From Spirochaetales bacterium (GTDB lineage: Bacteria; Spirochaetota; Spirochaetia; DSM-2461), in assembly GCA_028533045.1 (NCBI GenBank), contig JAQQAP010000005.1, positions 62,001-126,000 on the forward strand: a stretch of 64,000 nucleotides of DNA, read 5' to 3'. Positions 35,805-44,838 of the stretch are shown here, one piece after another. Made by a program: the position numbers and the translations under genes. The stretch's first letter is position 1. Each line of letters starts with the position of its first letter. The notes under the pieces are model-generated. The model saw only the letters and a list, made by a program, of their open reading frames with translations. It searched no databases and was not told where the DNA came from.

Positions 35805-38117
35805 ATGATAAAAAAAATCTTTTTGTTTTCGTTTTCGCTCTTGTTGCTGTTGATTGTTTCATGTGATGATCCGTCATCATCTGCTGATTCTTCGGAAAAC
35901 GATAGTTCCGATAATTCCGATACTACCGACTTATTGGTTTCCGAGGATTTTTCCTCCGATTCCTTGTCCGATAATTGGATCAATTACGACGATAAAGGGA
36001 CTTGGGCAATCTCCGCCGGAGAGCTCTCCGGGGCCCGTGACGGTTCCTATACATTTCTATACAGAAGTGACTTAGAGCCGACGAATACCACCGTTTCTGC
36101 GGACCTTTCTTTAAACTCCGTAACGTCAGACAAAGACGGATATGTCGGTCTTTTCGTACACATGGATGATGAGAATCCTAACGATACCTATTGTCGTGCC
36201 GTAATCCGCATGGATAAGGATGACAGCTCAATGGAACTTTATCTTGAAGCAGAGAAGGGTGGGACTTCCGTAATTGATGAATCGGTTAGCATCAGTTATA
36301 GCTTGGGAGAATCGGTCGGGCTAGTTCTGGATGTAGCGGATAACAACTATACCGCTACTTTAACGCTTTCCGATGGTACGGAGTATACTTTGACCGGCTC
36401 CAGCGACGATCTTATTTCGGGACATCCCAGTCTTTATGTTCGCAGCGGGGAAGCCACCTTTGACAACGTGACTATCTATGGTAATTATGATGAGACCGCT
36501 GTCTCTACTGATGACGATACAACTACCGATGACGATACGTCCTCTGATGATGATTCGACAAGTGAAGAGGAAGAAGAGACGGCCGACGAAAGTGTCGCCC
36601 TGGACGTAGCCGGCGACGGGGAAACGGAAGTCTACTGTGCTGATTTTGACGCTCTGGAAGATGCGGTGGATAATATGAAGGCCGGACAGACCATCACCCT
36701 GGCGGACGGAGTCTATTCCGGTGGCAATCTTAATATTCAGAATGTGACCGCTTACGAAGATTATCCCGTTATTATCGAAGCGGAAACCTCCGGGGAAGTC
36801 TATGTTGACGAAACCTGGAAAGTCGAAAACAGCCAGTATATCACTGTAAAGGGTATTTCATGGTACGGCGACGATAACCGCTATCTTCAAGTAGGAAATA
36901 ATGCTGCTCATATTACGATTACCGAGTGTACTTTTAACGGTGTCGACGATCCTTCTAGTGATTCCCCCACCCTTATAACCAGTAATCAGGGTTTTCTTAC
37001 GATCTCCGAACTGTGTGATGATATTGAGATTTCCTACAACAGTTTTATGAATAAAAATAATACCGGTTCCTTTATTAAAGGAGAATATTATGACGGAAGT
37101 GATGTTTGGGGAGATGCGGGGATTTCCACTAATTTCTGGATTCACCATAACTACTTCTATAATATGTTACCCGAAGTTGATGAAGACGATTCTACCGATT
37201 TCGAAGGGGATAGCGATAGGGAATCGATTATCTTTGGTACTAAGGAGACACCGGACTATGAAACGGGACATATCATAGAATATAATCTGTTTGAAGACTG
37301 TGATGGGGAAAATGAGATAATCTCCTCTAAAACATCAGAAAATATCATTCGGTATAATACCTTCCATAACTGTCTCGGATCTGTATCTATCCGTTTCGGA
37401 GCGGGTACGGAAGTTTATAATAACTTCTTCTTTGGTGACGATGAAAACCTGAATGAGTACGACGATGACCGCGGCGGGATTCGTGCCTACGGTAGTGACC
37501 ACCTTATCTACAACAACTACATGGAAGGACTGACCGGGACCGGTTACCGTACTCCCATTATTCTGGACAGCGGTGACTGTGATGATGCTAGTGGTGATGA
37601 TATCGGCGGCCATGAAAGGGCCTACAATTGCGTTGTGGTTAACAATACCATCGTTAACTGTGTAAACGGCATAACTGTAGGGTATAACTACTCCGACTAT
37701 GACGCGCTGGACAATACCATTGCAAACAATGTTATTTACGACTCCTCTGAGGCATTTTTTACGATCGGAGAAAGCAGCGGTACGACATTCGAAGGAAATT
37801 ACGCCTACCATTCGGACGGAGCCGATAGCACTATTAGCGTCACTTCCGACAGTAAGGATGAAACTGTATCGGCTACGACACTCTATGCCACGGTAGAGGA
37901 TCCCCAATTGTCCGACGATGGAACAGTTTACAGACCGGAATCGACAAGTCCGATCATTGATGCCGGCTATGACAATTACAGCTATGTAACTGTTGATATG
38001 GATGGAGGCACACGGGCCGATATTGATTCCGGTGCCGACGAGTACGGTGTTACAGGAGATCTCGTGCCCTTTGCTGTATCGGATGTGGGAAGCCTCATAG
38101 GCGTTCCTGTGGAATAG
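35805..38117 (+). CDS. PL6-family polysaccharide lyase lipoprotein (alginate lyase / chondroitinase-B-like)
   Basis: This 770-residue protein has a lipoprotein signal ending IVSC. An N-terminal concanavalin/LamG-like domain (about 45-225) precedes an Asp/Thr/Ser/Glu-rich linker (about 228-262) and a right-handed beta-helix. The catalytic pair of PL6 is visible: K509 in ENEIISSKTSENIIRY and R530 in GSVSIRFG. Their spacing of 21 residues and the E-x-E five residues before the Lys match the family. RFG replaces the usual RHG. The protein is very acidic, as in marine secreted enzymes. Alginate is the likeliest substrate; this is inferred. Confidence 0.82.
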   Translation: MIKKIFLFSFSLLLLLIVSCDDPSSSADSSENDSSDNSDTTDLLVSEDFSSDSLSDNWINYDDKGTWAISAGELSGARDGSYTFLYRSDLEPTNTTVSADLSLNSVTSDKDGYVGLFVHMDDENPNDTYCRAVIRMDKDDSSMELYLEAEKGGTSVIDESVSISYSLGESVGLVLDVADNNYTATLTLSDGTEYTLTGSSDDLISGHPSLYVRSGEATFDNVTIYGNYDETAVSTDDDTTTDDDTSSDDDSTSEEEEETADESVALDVAGDGETEVYCADFDALEDAVDNMKAGQTITLADGVYSGGNLNIQNVTAYEDYPVIIEAETSGEVYVDETWKVENSQYITVKGISWYGDDNRYLQVGNNAAHITITECTFNGVDDPSSDSPTLITSNQGFLTISELCDDIEISYNSFMNKNNTGSFIKGEYYDGSDVWGDAGISTNFWIHHNYFYNMLPEVDEDDSTDFEGDSDRESIIFGTKETPDYETGHIIEYNLFEDCDGENEIISSKTSENIIRYNTFHNCLGSVSIRFGAGTEVYNNFFFGDDENLNEYDDDRGGIRAYGSDHLIYNNYMEGLTGTGYRTPIILDSGDCDDASGDDIGGHERAYNCVVVNNTIVNCVNGITVGYNYSDYDALDNTIANNVIYDSSEAFFTIGESSGTTFEGNYAYHSDGADSTISVTSDSKDETVSATTLYATVEDPQLSDDGTVYRPESTSPIIDAGYDNYSYVTVDMDGGTRADIDSGADEYGVTGDLVPFAVSDVGSLIGVPVE

Positions 38118-38157
38118 GGGAGATTGATAAGTGAAAATAAATTTAGGAGATTTTTAT

Positions 38158-40104
38158 ATGAAAAAAGCATTTAACATTAGTTTGGGATTGCTTCTGACCT
38201 TTGTTCTTTTTGGCTTCCTGACCGGCTGTGATGATGCCAGCGGTAGTAGTGATGATTCGACTGATACGGAGCAGACGACGGATGATGATACCACGACAGA
38301 TGATGATACCACGACAGATGATATCAGTGATTCTTTCTATGCCTACTTCAAGGAGGACTCTTGCGAAGTCGGGGGAAGTTACATCTATTTGAAGTGGAGC
38401 TTTTCCGATAATGACGATAGCGATTCGTACAGTGAGATAGACGATCTGGATTGGAGTGTCACCCTATCCTATACCATCGATGGAACTACCACCGATTCCG
38501 ATTTAGGTGATGCCTGGAGTACCACCATTACCGATTTGGATACGGAAACGGACTACACCTTTACGGTCCAGCTTTATTCAGGTGACACAGCCATAGGGGA
38601 TAGTGATACCATTACTCTTACCACGACTGACGGGGTATATGAAGAAACGAGCGTAACCGTGTCTACTCTTAGTGATTTAGATGACGCTCTGGACGATCTT
38701 CAGCCGAATCAGACTATTACCGTGGCCAATGGGGATTACTCCGGCGATGACTCTCTTTCCATAAGCGGAGTGTACGGTACGGAAGATCAGCCTGTTATTA
38801 TCCAGGCCGAAACGGTGGGCGGAGTAACCATTGATCTGCAAAGCACTTTTTCCATTAAGAACTCCAGTTATATTACCCTGGACGGATTTTGTTTTACCGT
38901 TTGCGATGAGAATGATACCACAACCGATTCGGAAAGCGAAATTACCATGTTAAAGCTGGTCAATTCCGATAATATCACTATTACCAACAATGTGTTTGAC
39001 GAAGAGTTCTATAACAACGATGACAGTGAATTCAGTCGGAAAACGGTCGTTCTTAGTTCATACGGCGGCCCCTGTGAAGATGTAGAGTTCGCTTACAACA
39101 CCTTTAAGGATAAGGACAGTCAGTGCGGATTTATTACAACTACCTATGACGAAGATTACGGAATTGCTTCCGGTCTTCATATTCACCACAACTACTTCGC
39201 TAATCTCATGCCCGTGATTGATGAAAACGGCGATTACGAAGGGGATAGCGACCGGGAGGCTATCTGTTTTGGGGATAGCGACAGTGCTGATGTGGAAACC
39301 AACCATATTGTGGAATACAACTTTTTTGAGGACTGTGATGGGGAAAACGAGATTATAACCAATAAGACTTCCTCCAATATTTACCGTTACAACACCTTTA
39401 AGAACTGTTTTGGTGTGCTTTCCATGAGATTTGGTGACAATCACGAAGTATACGGGAACTACTTTTACGGTGACGATTCGGTTACTAATGATTGGGAAAC
39501 GACAACGGCTAACTATGAGACGGGAGGAATCCGCCTCTACGGTACGGGCCATAAGGTATACAACAACTTTATGTATAATCTGAGCGGTGAGTCCAACTAT
39601 CGTATGCCTCTTGTTATTGACGGTGGTTCGGGAGACCACTACAAGGTGGAAGATTCGATCATCGCCTTCAACACCATTCTTGAGTGTTATAATGGTATTG
39701 GTGTCGGTCCCAACTACTCCAGCTCTCCCTTGAATAACTCTATTGCCAACAACATCGTGGATAGCTGTTCAAATAGCAATATTTATATTGTGAATGGTGA
39801 TTCCACTAACACTTGGGAGGGAAATCTCTCTTACAACGGAACGGAAACCGTGGCTGATGACTCCCACGTCGCAGCCGATCTGGTTTATCTTGATTCCGAT
39901 CCTTTGTTGGGAGAGGGGAGCTATAAGCTGGATTCGACCAGCCCCGCTAAGGATGCGGCTCAGGGTACTTACAGTGATGTGGCCGATGATATCGACGAAG
40001 AGTCCCGGGGGACTTCCCTTGATATCGGTGCCGATGAGTATAGTTCAGATACTACTGTGGCTATGCTGACTGCCGATGTGGTAGGTCCCGGTACCGGCGA
40101 ATAG
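38158..40104 (+). CDS. PL6-family polysaccharide lyase lipoprotein, second copy
   Basis: This 648-residue protein starts at 38158, after TTTAGGAGA. The lipoprotein signal ends GFLTGC (C24). A DDDTTT linker (two repeat units) and a fibronectin-III-like domain (about 55-165) precede the beta-helix. The PL6 catalytic pair is K403 in ENEIITNKTSSNIYRY and R424 in GVLSMRFG, again 21 residues apart. It lies 40 bases after the first PL6 gene and shares helix motifs such as HHNYF and EGDSDRE, so the two are paralogues with different N-terminal modules. They probably act on the same polymer at the cell surface. Confidence 0.82.
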   Translation: MKKAFNISLGLLLTFVLFGFLTGCDDASGSSDDSTDTEQTTDDDTTTDDDTTTDDISDSFYAYFKEDSCEVGGSYIYLKWSFSDNDDSDSYSEIDDLDWSVTLSYTIDGTTTDSDLGDAWSTTITDLDTETDYTFTVQLYSGDTAIGDSDTITLTTTDGVYEETSVTVSTLSDLDDALDDLQPNQTITVANGDYSGDDSLSISGVYGTEDQPVIIQAETVGGVTIDLQSTFSIKNSSYITLDGFCFTVCDENDTTTDSESEITMLKLVNSDNITITNNVFDEEFYNNDDSEFSRKTVVLSSYGGPCEDVEFAYNTFKDKDSQCGFITTTYDEDYGIASGLHIHHNYFANLMPVIDENGDYEGDSDREAICFGDSDSADVETNHIVEYNFFEDCDGENEIITNKTSSNIYRYNTFKNCFGVLSMRFGDNHEVYGNYFYGDDSVTNDWETTTANYETGGIRLYGTGHKVYNNFMYNLSGESNYRMPLVIDGGSGDHYKVEDSIIAFNTILECYNGIGVGPNYSSSPLNNSIANNIVDSCSNSNIYIVNGDSTNTWEGNLSYNGTETVADDSHVAADLVYLDSDPLLGEGSYKLDSTSPAKDAAQGTYSDVADDIDEESRGTSLDIGADEYSSDTTVAMLTADVVGPGTGE

Positions 40105-40127
40105 TTAAGATCTTTTTAAGGTAAAGG

Positions 40128-40160
40128 GCTGTCCCAATTGTAAATGGGGCAGCTTTTTTT
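40128..40160 (+). terminator. Terminator of the PL6 gene pair
   Basis: GCTGTCCC pairs with GGGGCAGC around a ten-base loop and is followed directly by a run of T residues. Confidence 0.85.
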
Positions 40161-40502
40161 TATCCGCACTTTATTTATATGGTCCTATTCGGTATTAAAA
40201 ACTTTGTCATCTATAATTCTCCTTCCCATTTATTGTAGAAAGTCCATATCTACGTAGTTTTCATTCGTAGTGTTATGAGGATAGAGCCAAAGATCATCAT
40301 GGGGAATTGGTTAGGGATAAGCATGATTAGAACATAGCGGAAATATTTCTTTCAGGAATAATAGTATAGAGAGTGGGAAGGTAAGGTAATACCAATTTCC
40401 TTTGAAGTAGTAGAAACCACCAAATTAGCTGCTATTTTTTTTATATAATTTATGCTCTGAAGAAGCTATACCTGTGGGAATATTCGGGATGAACAGGAAG
40501 TA
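40161..40502. other. Non-coding gap, nothing recognised
   Basis: About 340 A/T-rich bases lie between the PL6 terminator and the terminator of the convergent lipoprotein gene. I see no supported coding frame, tRNA or strong hairpin. Confidence 0.5.
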
Positions 40503-40558
40503 AAAGAGGTCGCTCCTTATTTGAGCGACCTCTTTGTAGGCACCCCCGAAGGGGATGC
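40503..40558 (-). terminator. Double-hairpin terminator of the lipoprotein gene
   Basis: Reading the minus strand, a UUCG-type hairpin (GCATCCCC-TTCG-GGGGTGC) comes first. A perfect 13-bp stem follows (AAAGAGGTCGCTC with its complement), with a short T-run. It is the end signal for the gene at 40588-41448. Confidence 0.75.
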
Positions 40559-40587
40559 TTAATTCATTTAACTAAAAGGGACTATGC

Positions 40588-41448
40588 TTAGAATACAACT
40601 ACATTGTCAACGTAGTAAGTAGTTCCGGTATTGCTATTGTCTCCACAGTAAAAAGTAACGCCATTGGGAGTTACATCGCCTTCGAGTGTTAAGGCTGCAC
40701 CATCTTCTGTTGTGGTGTATTCTGTTCCGTCAATTGTTACGGAAAGAGTGGTCGCTGTCCAAGTCATCTCAACCGTATGCCATTCATCGGCTGTAACAGT
40801 TGCAATAGTATCTTTGTCTCCGCTTGCCTGTCTCAGCTGGATGTCAACGGTAACTTCTCCGGTGGTAGAATCAGTATCGGCAGAAGTCATGAGTTCTGTA
40901 AAACGGGCACTGCTGGAAGCGCTGGCACTATCACTGGTTCCCAGAAAAATATAAGAAGCTTTTGCACAGTTTGTAGAATCGTACTGTACATCAACAGATA
41001 TGGTTCCGCTTTCAGTTTCTCCAGTAGAGAAAAGAGTGGCCACACGGGGCTTGGTAGTGAGAGACTGGTCGCTTAATTCAAGCGCATTTCCAGTTGTTCC
41101 GTCAGTCTGAGTCATGCTTACAATGGTAGAAGTTGCTCCGGAAGTAGAATCGTCGTTTACTACCCAAACACCATCGTCTTCGGTGAGGTAAGAATCGGCT
41201 GTGTAGTCAGAGAAATCAATAGTAACTGATGAGTCAGTAGTTGTATCGTCGTCGGTAGTTGTATCGTCGTCGGTAGTTGTATCGTCGTCAGTGGTTGTAT
41301 CGTCGTCAGTGGTTGTATCGTCGTCAGTGGTCTGCTCTGTATCTGTTGAGTCATCGCTGCTACCGCTGGCATCATCACAGCCGGTCAGAAATCCGAAAAG
41401 TACGAAGGTCAGAAGCAATACTAAGCTAATGTTGAGTGCTTTTTTCAT
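40588..41448 (-). CDS. Lipoprotein with DDDTTT linker and jelly-roll-like domain
   Basis: This 286-residue protein has its first 55 residues nearly identical to those of the PL6 protein at 38158 (two differences): signal to C24, then Ser/Asp/Thr-rich linker. The linker has five DDDTTT units against two there. The rest (about 75-286) is unrelated to a beta-helix and looks like a concanavalin/LamG-type beta-sandwich (DEWHTVEMTWTATTLSVTID). A carbohydrate-binding or PL7-like role is possible, but no catalytic motif is seen. It is probably a surface partner of the lyases. Confidence 0.65.
   Translation of the reverse strand: MKKALNISLVLLLTFVLFGFLTGCDDASGSSDDSTDTEQTTDDDTTTDDDTTTDDDTTTDDDTTTDDDTTTDSSVTIDFSDYTADSYLTEDDGVWVVNDDSTSGATSTIVSMTQTDGTTGNALELSDQSLTTKPRVATLFSTGETESGTISVDVQYDSTNCAKASYIFLGTSDSASASSSARFTELMTSADTDSTTGEVTVDIQLRQASGDKDTIATVTADEWHTVEMTWTATTLSVTIDGTEYTTTEDGAALTLEGDVTPNGVTFYCGDNSNTGTTYYVDNVVVF
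41237..41326 (-). repeat. Five tandem 18-bp units encoding DDDTTT
   Basis: Five near-perfect copies of an 18-base unit (GTAGTTGTATCGTCGTCG on the plus strand) lie inside the lipoprotein gene and encode its linker. The PL6 gene at 38158 has two equivalent units, so copy number differs between loci. Confidence 0.9.
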
Positions 41449-41640
41449 TAAATAATTCTCCTAAATAAATTTATTTTATTCCTATGTTTTGCGCTTTCCC
41501 ACTTGCTCTTGCCTGTGGGAACCATATTTCTAAAGATGGTAACCCAGAATCAGGCAAAGAGTCCTTTGTCCCTGGATTCAGGATATCCTACCGAGGACAC
41601 CCCTTTTAAGCTACAATCTATTTAGAACGGAGTTGAGCTT
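41449..41640 (-). promoter_or_regulatory. Structured 5' leader candidate of the lipoprotein gene
   Basis: Upstream of the gene, the minus-strand RNA can form CCTG...TGGGTTACCAT/ATGGTTCCCA...CAGG and an outer GTCC/GGGAC stem holding TAGGATATCCT. The 17 bases ending at the Shine-Dalgarno (AAAATAAATTTAGGAGA) are identical to those before the PL6 gene at 38158. No known riboswitch was recognised. Confidence 0.35.
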
Positions 41641-41705
41641 ACATCGTCGATGTAAAATCACAATTCTTATCATGTAATTAGCATGTAAATACGGATATCC
41701 GTATT
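41639..41705. promoter_or_regulatory. Two perfect palindromes, operator candidates
   Basis: TTACATCG-T-CGATGTAA (41639-41655) and AATACGGATATCCGTATT (41688-41705) lie 33 bases apart in the gap between the divergent lipoprotein and Lrp-type genes. The remainder of the gap to 42085 shows no supported gene. Confidence 0.45.
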
Positions 41706-42085
41706 AGGTTCGTTAATGTGAATAAGTTATTATCCGACGGTTTTTACGAATTGTCAAATGGAAATTTCAATATTTTGCTGTTGGGTGCATAATTTTGTCA
41801 TTGTTGAGCAGGTTCCAATTTTAAGGTGTGGGCGATCTCCTTACGAGAGTCCCCGTAGGTTAGACATAGTCTTTATTTCTGTGTATGAGCTTGGGCTTTT
41901 TTATTACGGTTATTACGGGCATAGTTCCTCTTTTGTTGCAATAAAATCCCAATTTTTTATTGAAACCCTTCTCAAATGGGCAAGGATTTACCAATGGGCT
42001 TGAATATTCACAGGGGAAATTGTACCTTTTCCCTTATAGAGGAAGCCTTTTCTTCGTCCATATTAAAATGAAAGAGGTAAAAGAA

Positions 42086-42523
42086 ATGTACACGCCCGAT
42101 GACCTGGATTGGAAAATCATAGATATACTACGTGAAGAAGATCAGTCCAATAATGCCGTTGCCAGGCAGTTAGGTATTTCGGAGGGTACAGTTCGCCAGC
42201 GGCTTAAACGACTCAAGGAAGCGGATATCCTTACCGTGAGAGCTCAGATTAACCCGGAAGTTCTTAATGACCAACAACTTGCCATGGTGGGAATTACTAT
42301 TCAGGAGAGTTGTTATCTTAAGGAACGGGTCCAGGAGATTGCCGCTCTTCCTTCGGTTCTTTCCGCTTCCATTACCAGTGGTCGATACGATATTTTGGCG
42401 GAAGTTCTTACCGACTCCAATCACGGACTGGTGGAATTTTTGACCGATCAGCTTTCTGGTGTGAAGAGCATTGGTTCCACGGAAACTTTCGTTATCCTCA
42501 AAAGTTATAAGAAGTACGTATAG
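42086..42523 (+). CDS. Lrp/AsnC-family transcriptional regulator
   Basis: This 145-residue protein has an N-terminal helix-turn-helix (DDLDWKIIDILREEDQSNNA, then GISEGTVRQRLKRL) and a RAM/AsnC ligand domain (about 65-143). The start at 42086 is chosen for AAAGAGGT upstream; ATG 42068 is also in frame. Proteins of this type sense amino acids. It is divergent from the lipoprotein gene and separated from it by two palindromes. Confidence 0.9.
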   Translation: MYTPDDLDWKIIDILREEDQSNNAVARQLGISEGTVRQRLKRLKEADILTVRAQINPEVLNDQQLAMVGITIQESCYLKERVQEIAALPSVLSASITSGRYDILAEVLTDSNHGLVEFLTDQLSGVKSIGSTETFVILKSYKKYV

Positions 42524-42533
42524 TTTTTCAAGG

Positions 42534-42562
42534 TTGATTACTTTTTCCCCTCCTAATATAAT
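42534..42562 (+). promoter_or_regulatory. Promoter of the Nif3-like gene, leaderless type
   Basis: TTGATT (42534-42539), a 17-base spacer and TATAAT (42557-42562) end six bases before the ATG at 42569. The bases between (GGCCCC) hold no ribosome site. Confidence 0.7.
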
Positions 42563-42568
42563 GGCCCC

Positions 42569-43330
42569 ATGACTATAGCCGAATTTGACAGGTGGGCTCG
42601 GTCTTGCCTGAAAATCGATGAGATGGCCGGGAAGGATTATTCCCTTAACGGTTTACAAGTGGGAGACTCTACCACAGAAATAAAGAAGATTGCCTTCGCC
42701 GTGGACGGTGTAAAAGCCGTTTTCGATCAAGCCGCAAAGGAGGGAGCTAACCTTCTTTTTGTTCATCACGGCCTTTTCTGGGGACGTGAGCAGGCCTTGA
42801 CCGGTGTACATTACCACCGGGTAGCATCGCTTATAAAGAATGATGTGGCCCTCTACGCCGTACATCTTCCCCTGGATATGGATATGGAGCTGGGCAATAA
42901 TATTGGTCTGGCCCGTCGATTGGGTCTGGAAAATGTGGAGCCCTTTGGCGATTTCCGAGGCAAGAAGATAGGTTGTATGGGAAGCCTCCCTCAGGCAGCC
43001 CGGCCGGAGGATTTGGTCATGAGACTCTTTGGTGGCTGGACTCCTGATGTGAGGATGCTCGACTTTGGCCCCGATGAAGTTAAGACGGTGGCCATGATTT
43101 CCGGCGGCGCACCGGACGATGTCGCCCAAGCTATCGAATTGGGGGCTGACCTGTACATTACCGGCGAATCGAAGCATTCCGTTTACCACCTTTGTAAGGA
43201 AGCGGGCATCAATGTGATTTACGGCGGCCATTACCGAACGGAAACGGACGGTGTATTAAGCGTTAAAAAGAAAGTAGAAAACGAATTGGGCCTGGAAACG
43301 GTCTATATAGATATTCCCTCGGGATATTAA
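42569..43330 (+). CDS. Nif3-like dinuclear metal centre protein (YqfO/YbgI family)
   Basis: This 253-residue protein is annotated in databases as GTP cyclohydrolase 1 type 2 homologue, but its true activity is uncertain. Metal ligands are visible in LLFVHHGLFWG, in YAVHLPLDMD and in the C-terminal YGGHYRTETDGV. SLNGLQVG is the family N-terminal motif. It forms ring-shaped hexamers in studied relatives. It is followed by lspA, 14 bases downstream, so they likely share a transcript from the TATAAT promoter. Confidence 0.9.
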   Translation: MTIAEFDRWARSCLKIDEMAGKDYSLNGLQVGDSTTEIKKIAFAVDGVKAVFDQAAKEGANLLFVHHGLFWGREQALTGVHYHRVASLIKNDVALYAVHLPLDMDMELGNNIGLARRLGLENVEPFGDFRGKKIGCMGSLPQAARPEDLVMRLFGGWTPDVRMLDFGPDEVKTVAMISGGAPDDVAQAIELGADLYITGESKHSVYHLCKEAGINVIYGGHYRTETDGVLSVKKKVENELGLETVYIDIPSGY

Positions 43331-43344
43331 TTAAGGAGACATCA

Positions 43345-43878
43345 TTGCTGGATAAAAAACGGCTTCAGCCATTTATTCTAACCATAGTTGTAGTATTGCT
43401 CGATCAGATTACCAAACTGATTATCATAAAAACCATTCCCGCCTATGATTGGGACAGTTTTATTAATGTCATAGGGGACGATTTTTTCCGAATCATCCAT
43501 GTGAAAAACCTGGGAGTAGCCTTTAGCATGGGAAGCGGCCTCCCCGATATTTTCCGATTTGTGTTAATGAAAATCCTGCCTCTTCTGGTTTTGGCCTGGG
43601 TGGGCTGGATGGTCTATCATCGTGAGAAGGAAGGGCTGACCGTATTTCAGAGCTGGCTTCTGGCCGGTGTGATCGGCGGGGGACTGGGAAATCTCATCGA
43701 CCGGTTTTTCCGACCCGACGGCGTAGTAGACTTCCTGGATGTCAAGTTTTACGGTCTCTTTGGCCTGGAACGATGGCCTACCTTTAATGTGGCCGATGCG
43801 GCTGTGGTGGTAACGGTTATTCTTCTCCTTATCTCACTGCTGTGCCAGGCCGTCAAGAAGAAGGACTCCCATGAATAA
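43345..43878 (+). CDS. lspA: Lipoprotein signal peptidase (signal peptidase II)
   Basis: This 177-residue membrane aspartic protease removes signal peptides from lipoproteins, which this window encodes in number. Four membrane segments are visible. The catalytic aspartates are in GVVDFLDVKF and FNVADAAVV, with NLIDRFF before them. It starts at TTG, with AAGGAG six bases upstream. It overlaps the next small gene by eight bases. Confidence 0.96.
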   Translation: MLDKKRLQPFILTIVVVLLDQITKLIIIKTIPAYDWDSFINVIGDDFFRIIHVKNLGVAFSMGSGLPDIFRFVLMKILPLLVLAWVGWMVYHREKEGLTVFQSWLLAGVIGGGLGNLIDRFFRPDGVVDFLDVKFYGLFGLERWPTFNVADAAVVVTVILLLISLLCQAVKKKDSHE

Positions 43879-44140
43879 GACCGTAAACACCATACTCTTT
43901 ATGGTGGCGGCGACCCTATTAAATCTGATATTGATCTCTCTGATTTTTTTGGTTTTAATTTACCTTTTTTCCCAGATTTTGAGTGAAGAGAGTGGGACCC
44001 ATGTGGTGACCATTACCTATCTTTTTTCCATCTTTGTCGCAGTGGGAGGGGGCTTTTTCCTTTACCATAAGATTATTGGATGGATAAATAAAAAGTGGCC
44101 TATGGATCGGTACCTTCATAGTAGAGTCCGTGAAAAATAA
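43871..44140 (+). CDS. Small two-helix membrane protein coupled to lspA
   Basis: This 89-residue protein has two membrane segments (about 7-36 and 46-68) and a basic C-terminus. It overlaps lspA by eight bases, so expression is coupled. I recognise no family motif; an accessory role for LspA is a guess from position only. Confidence 0.65.
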   Translation: MNKTVNTILFMVAATLLNLILISLIFLVLIYLFSQILSEESGTHVVTITYLFSIFVAVGGGFFLYHKIIGWINKKWPMDRYLHSRVREK

Positions 44141-44229
44141 AATTGTTGCTTTTTTTAGTTATACAGTTCAATATTCACATGAAGGACATATGTGTTCTTA
44201 AATCTTTGAGCAAATAAAGAGGGTATTTT

Positions 44230-44772
44230 GTGAACAAAAAATTATTGATTGTTATCTTTATCGTTTTAAGTCTGGTGGCGGGGTGTACTTCTCTGCCAAC
44301 ACCTTCCTCTAGTGAAGATACTTTGGGCGTGTTTTATTTAATTAATGAAATTGAATCCCAGTACACAGGTGATGGTTATCTGATTCCCATAAATTATCAT
44401 TTTATTATTTCATCAATGAATACCAATGAAGAAGTAAAAGTAGTTGAGCTTCCCTATAACGCTGATTTTGCCCTGATTAAAAATCTTGACGCCGGTGCAT
44501 ATTATGTTTCTGCTTTTTATTCTCAACTAGAGAGTGGAGAGAAAGGAGAGCCCTATCCTTTAAATAAGGAATATTGTCAGTTTACTTTAAATCCGGGGCA
44601 GCTAACTGTTGTTCCTAAGGCTTTTGGAACAGTTGTTTTTGAGGATGGAGGGGATACATACTTTAAAATACAGGCTTATGATTTACCACCTGAATTAGTT
44701 CGAAGTGTTACTGTTTCATTACTGGAAGATAAATATCCCGAAGAAATGGCAGTTTGGACAATCGCCGAATAA
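44230..44772 (+). CDS. Lipoprotein of unknown function
   Basis: This 180-residue protein has a signal ending SLVAGC (C19), then a mostly beta-rich mature region with DAGAYYVSAFYS and GQLTVVPKAFGTVVFED. It starts at GTG after AGAGGGT. Its A/T content is visibly higher than in most neighbours, suggesting an accessory or acquired gene. No domain is recognised. Confidence 0.6.
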   Translation: MNKKLLIVIFIVLSLVAGCTSLPTPSSSEDTLGVFYLINEIESQYTGDGYLIPINYHFIISSMNTNEEVKVVELPYNADFALIKNLDAGAYYVSAFYSQLESGEKGEPYPLNKEYCQFTLNPGQLTVVPKAFGTVVFEDGGDTYFKIQAYDLPPELVRSVTVSLLEDKYPEEMAVWTIAE

Positions 44773-44778
44773 AAAAGC

Positions 44779-44802
44779 GGGACCGCCCGGTCGGACGGTC
44801 CC
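44779..44802 (-). terminator. Terminator of the EF-G paralogue gene
   Basis: GGGACCG pairs with CGGTCCC around a ten-base loop. On the minus strand it is followed by GCTTTTTT, so it ends the EF-G-like transcript; it can also separate the convergent lipoprotein gene. Confidence 0.8.
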
Positions 44803-44838
44803 AAAGACTCTCTCCCAATTAAATGAGCGGCTTTAAAG

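Noticed and set aside
41237-41326. Possible CRISPR-like array
   Set aside because: The repeats are contiguous 18-bp units with no spacers and encode a protein linker in frame.
41758-42003. 81-codon frame upstream of the Lrp gene
   Set aside because: No ribosome site, no family motif and irregular composition; treated as spacer.
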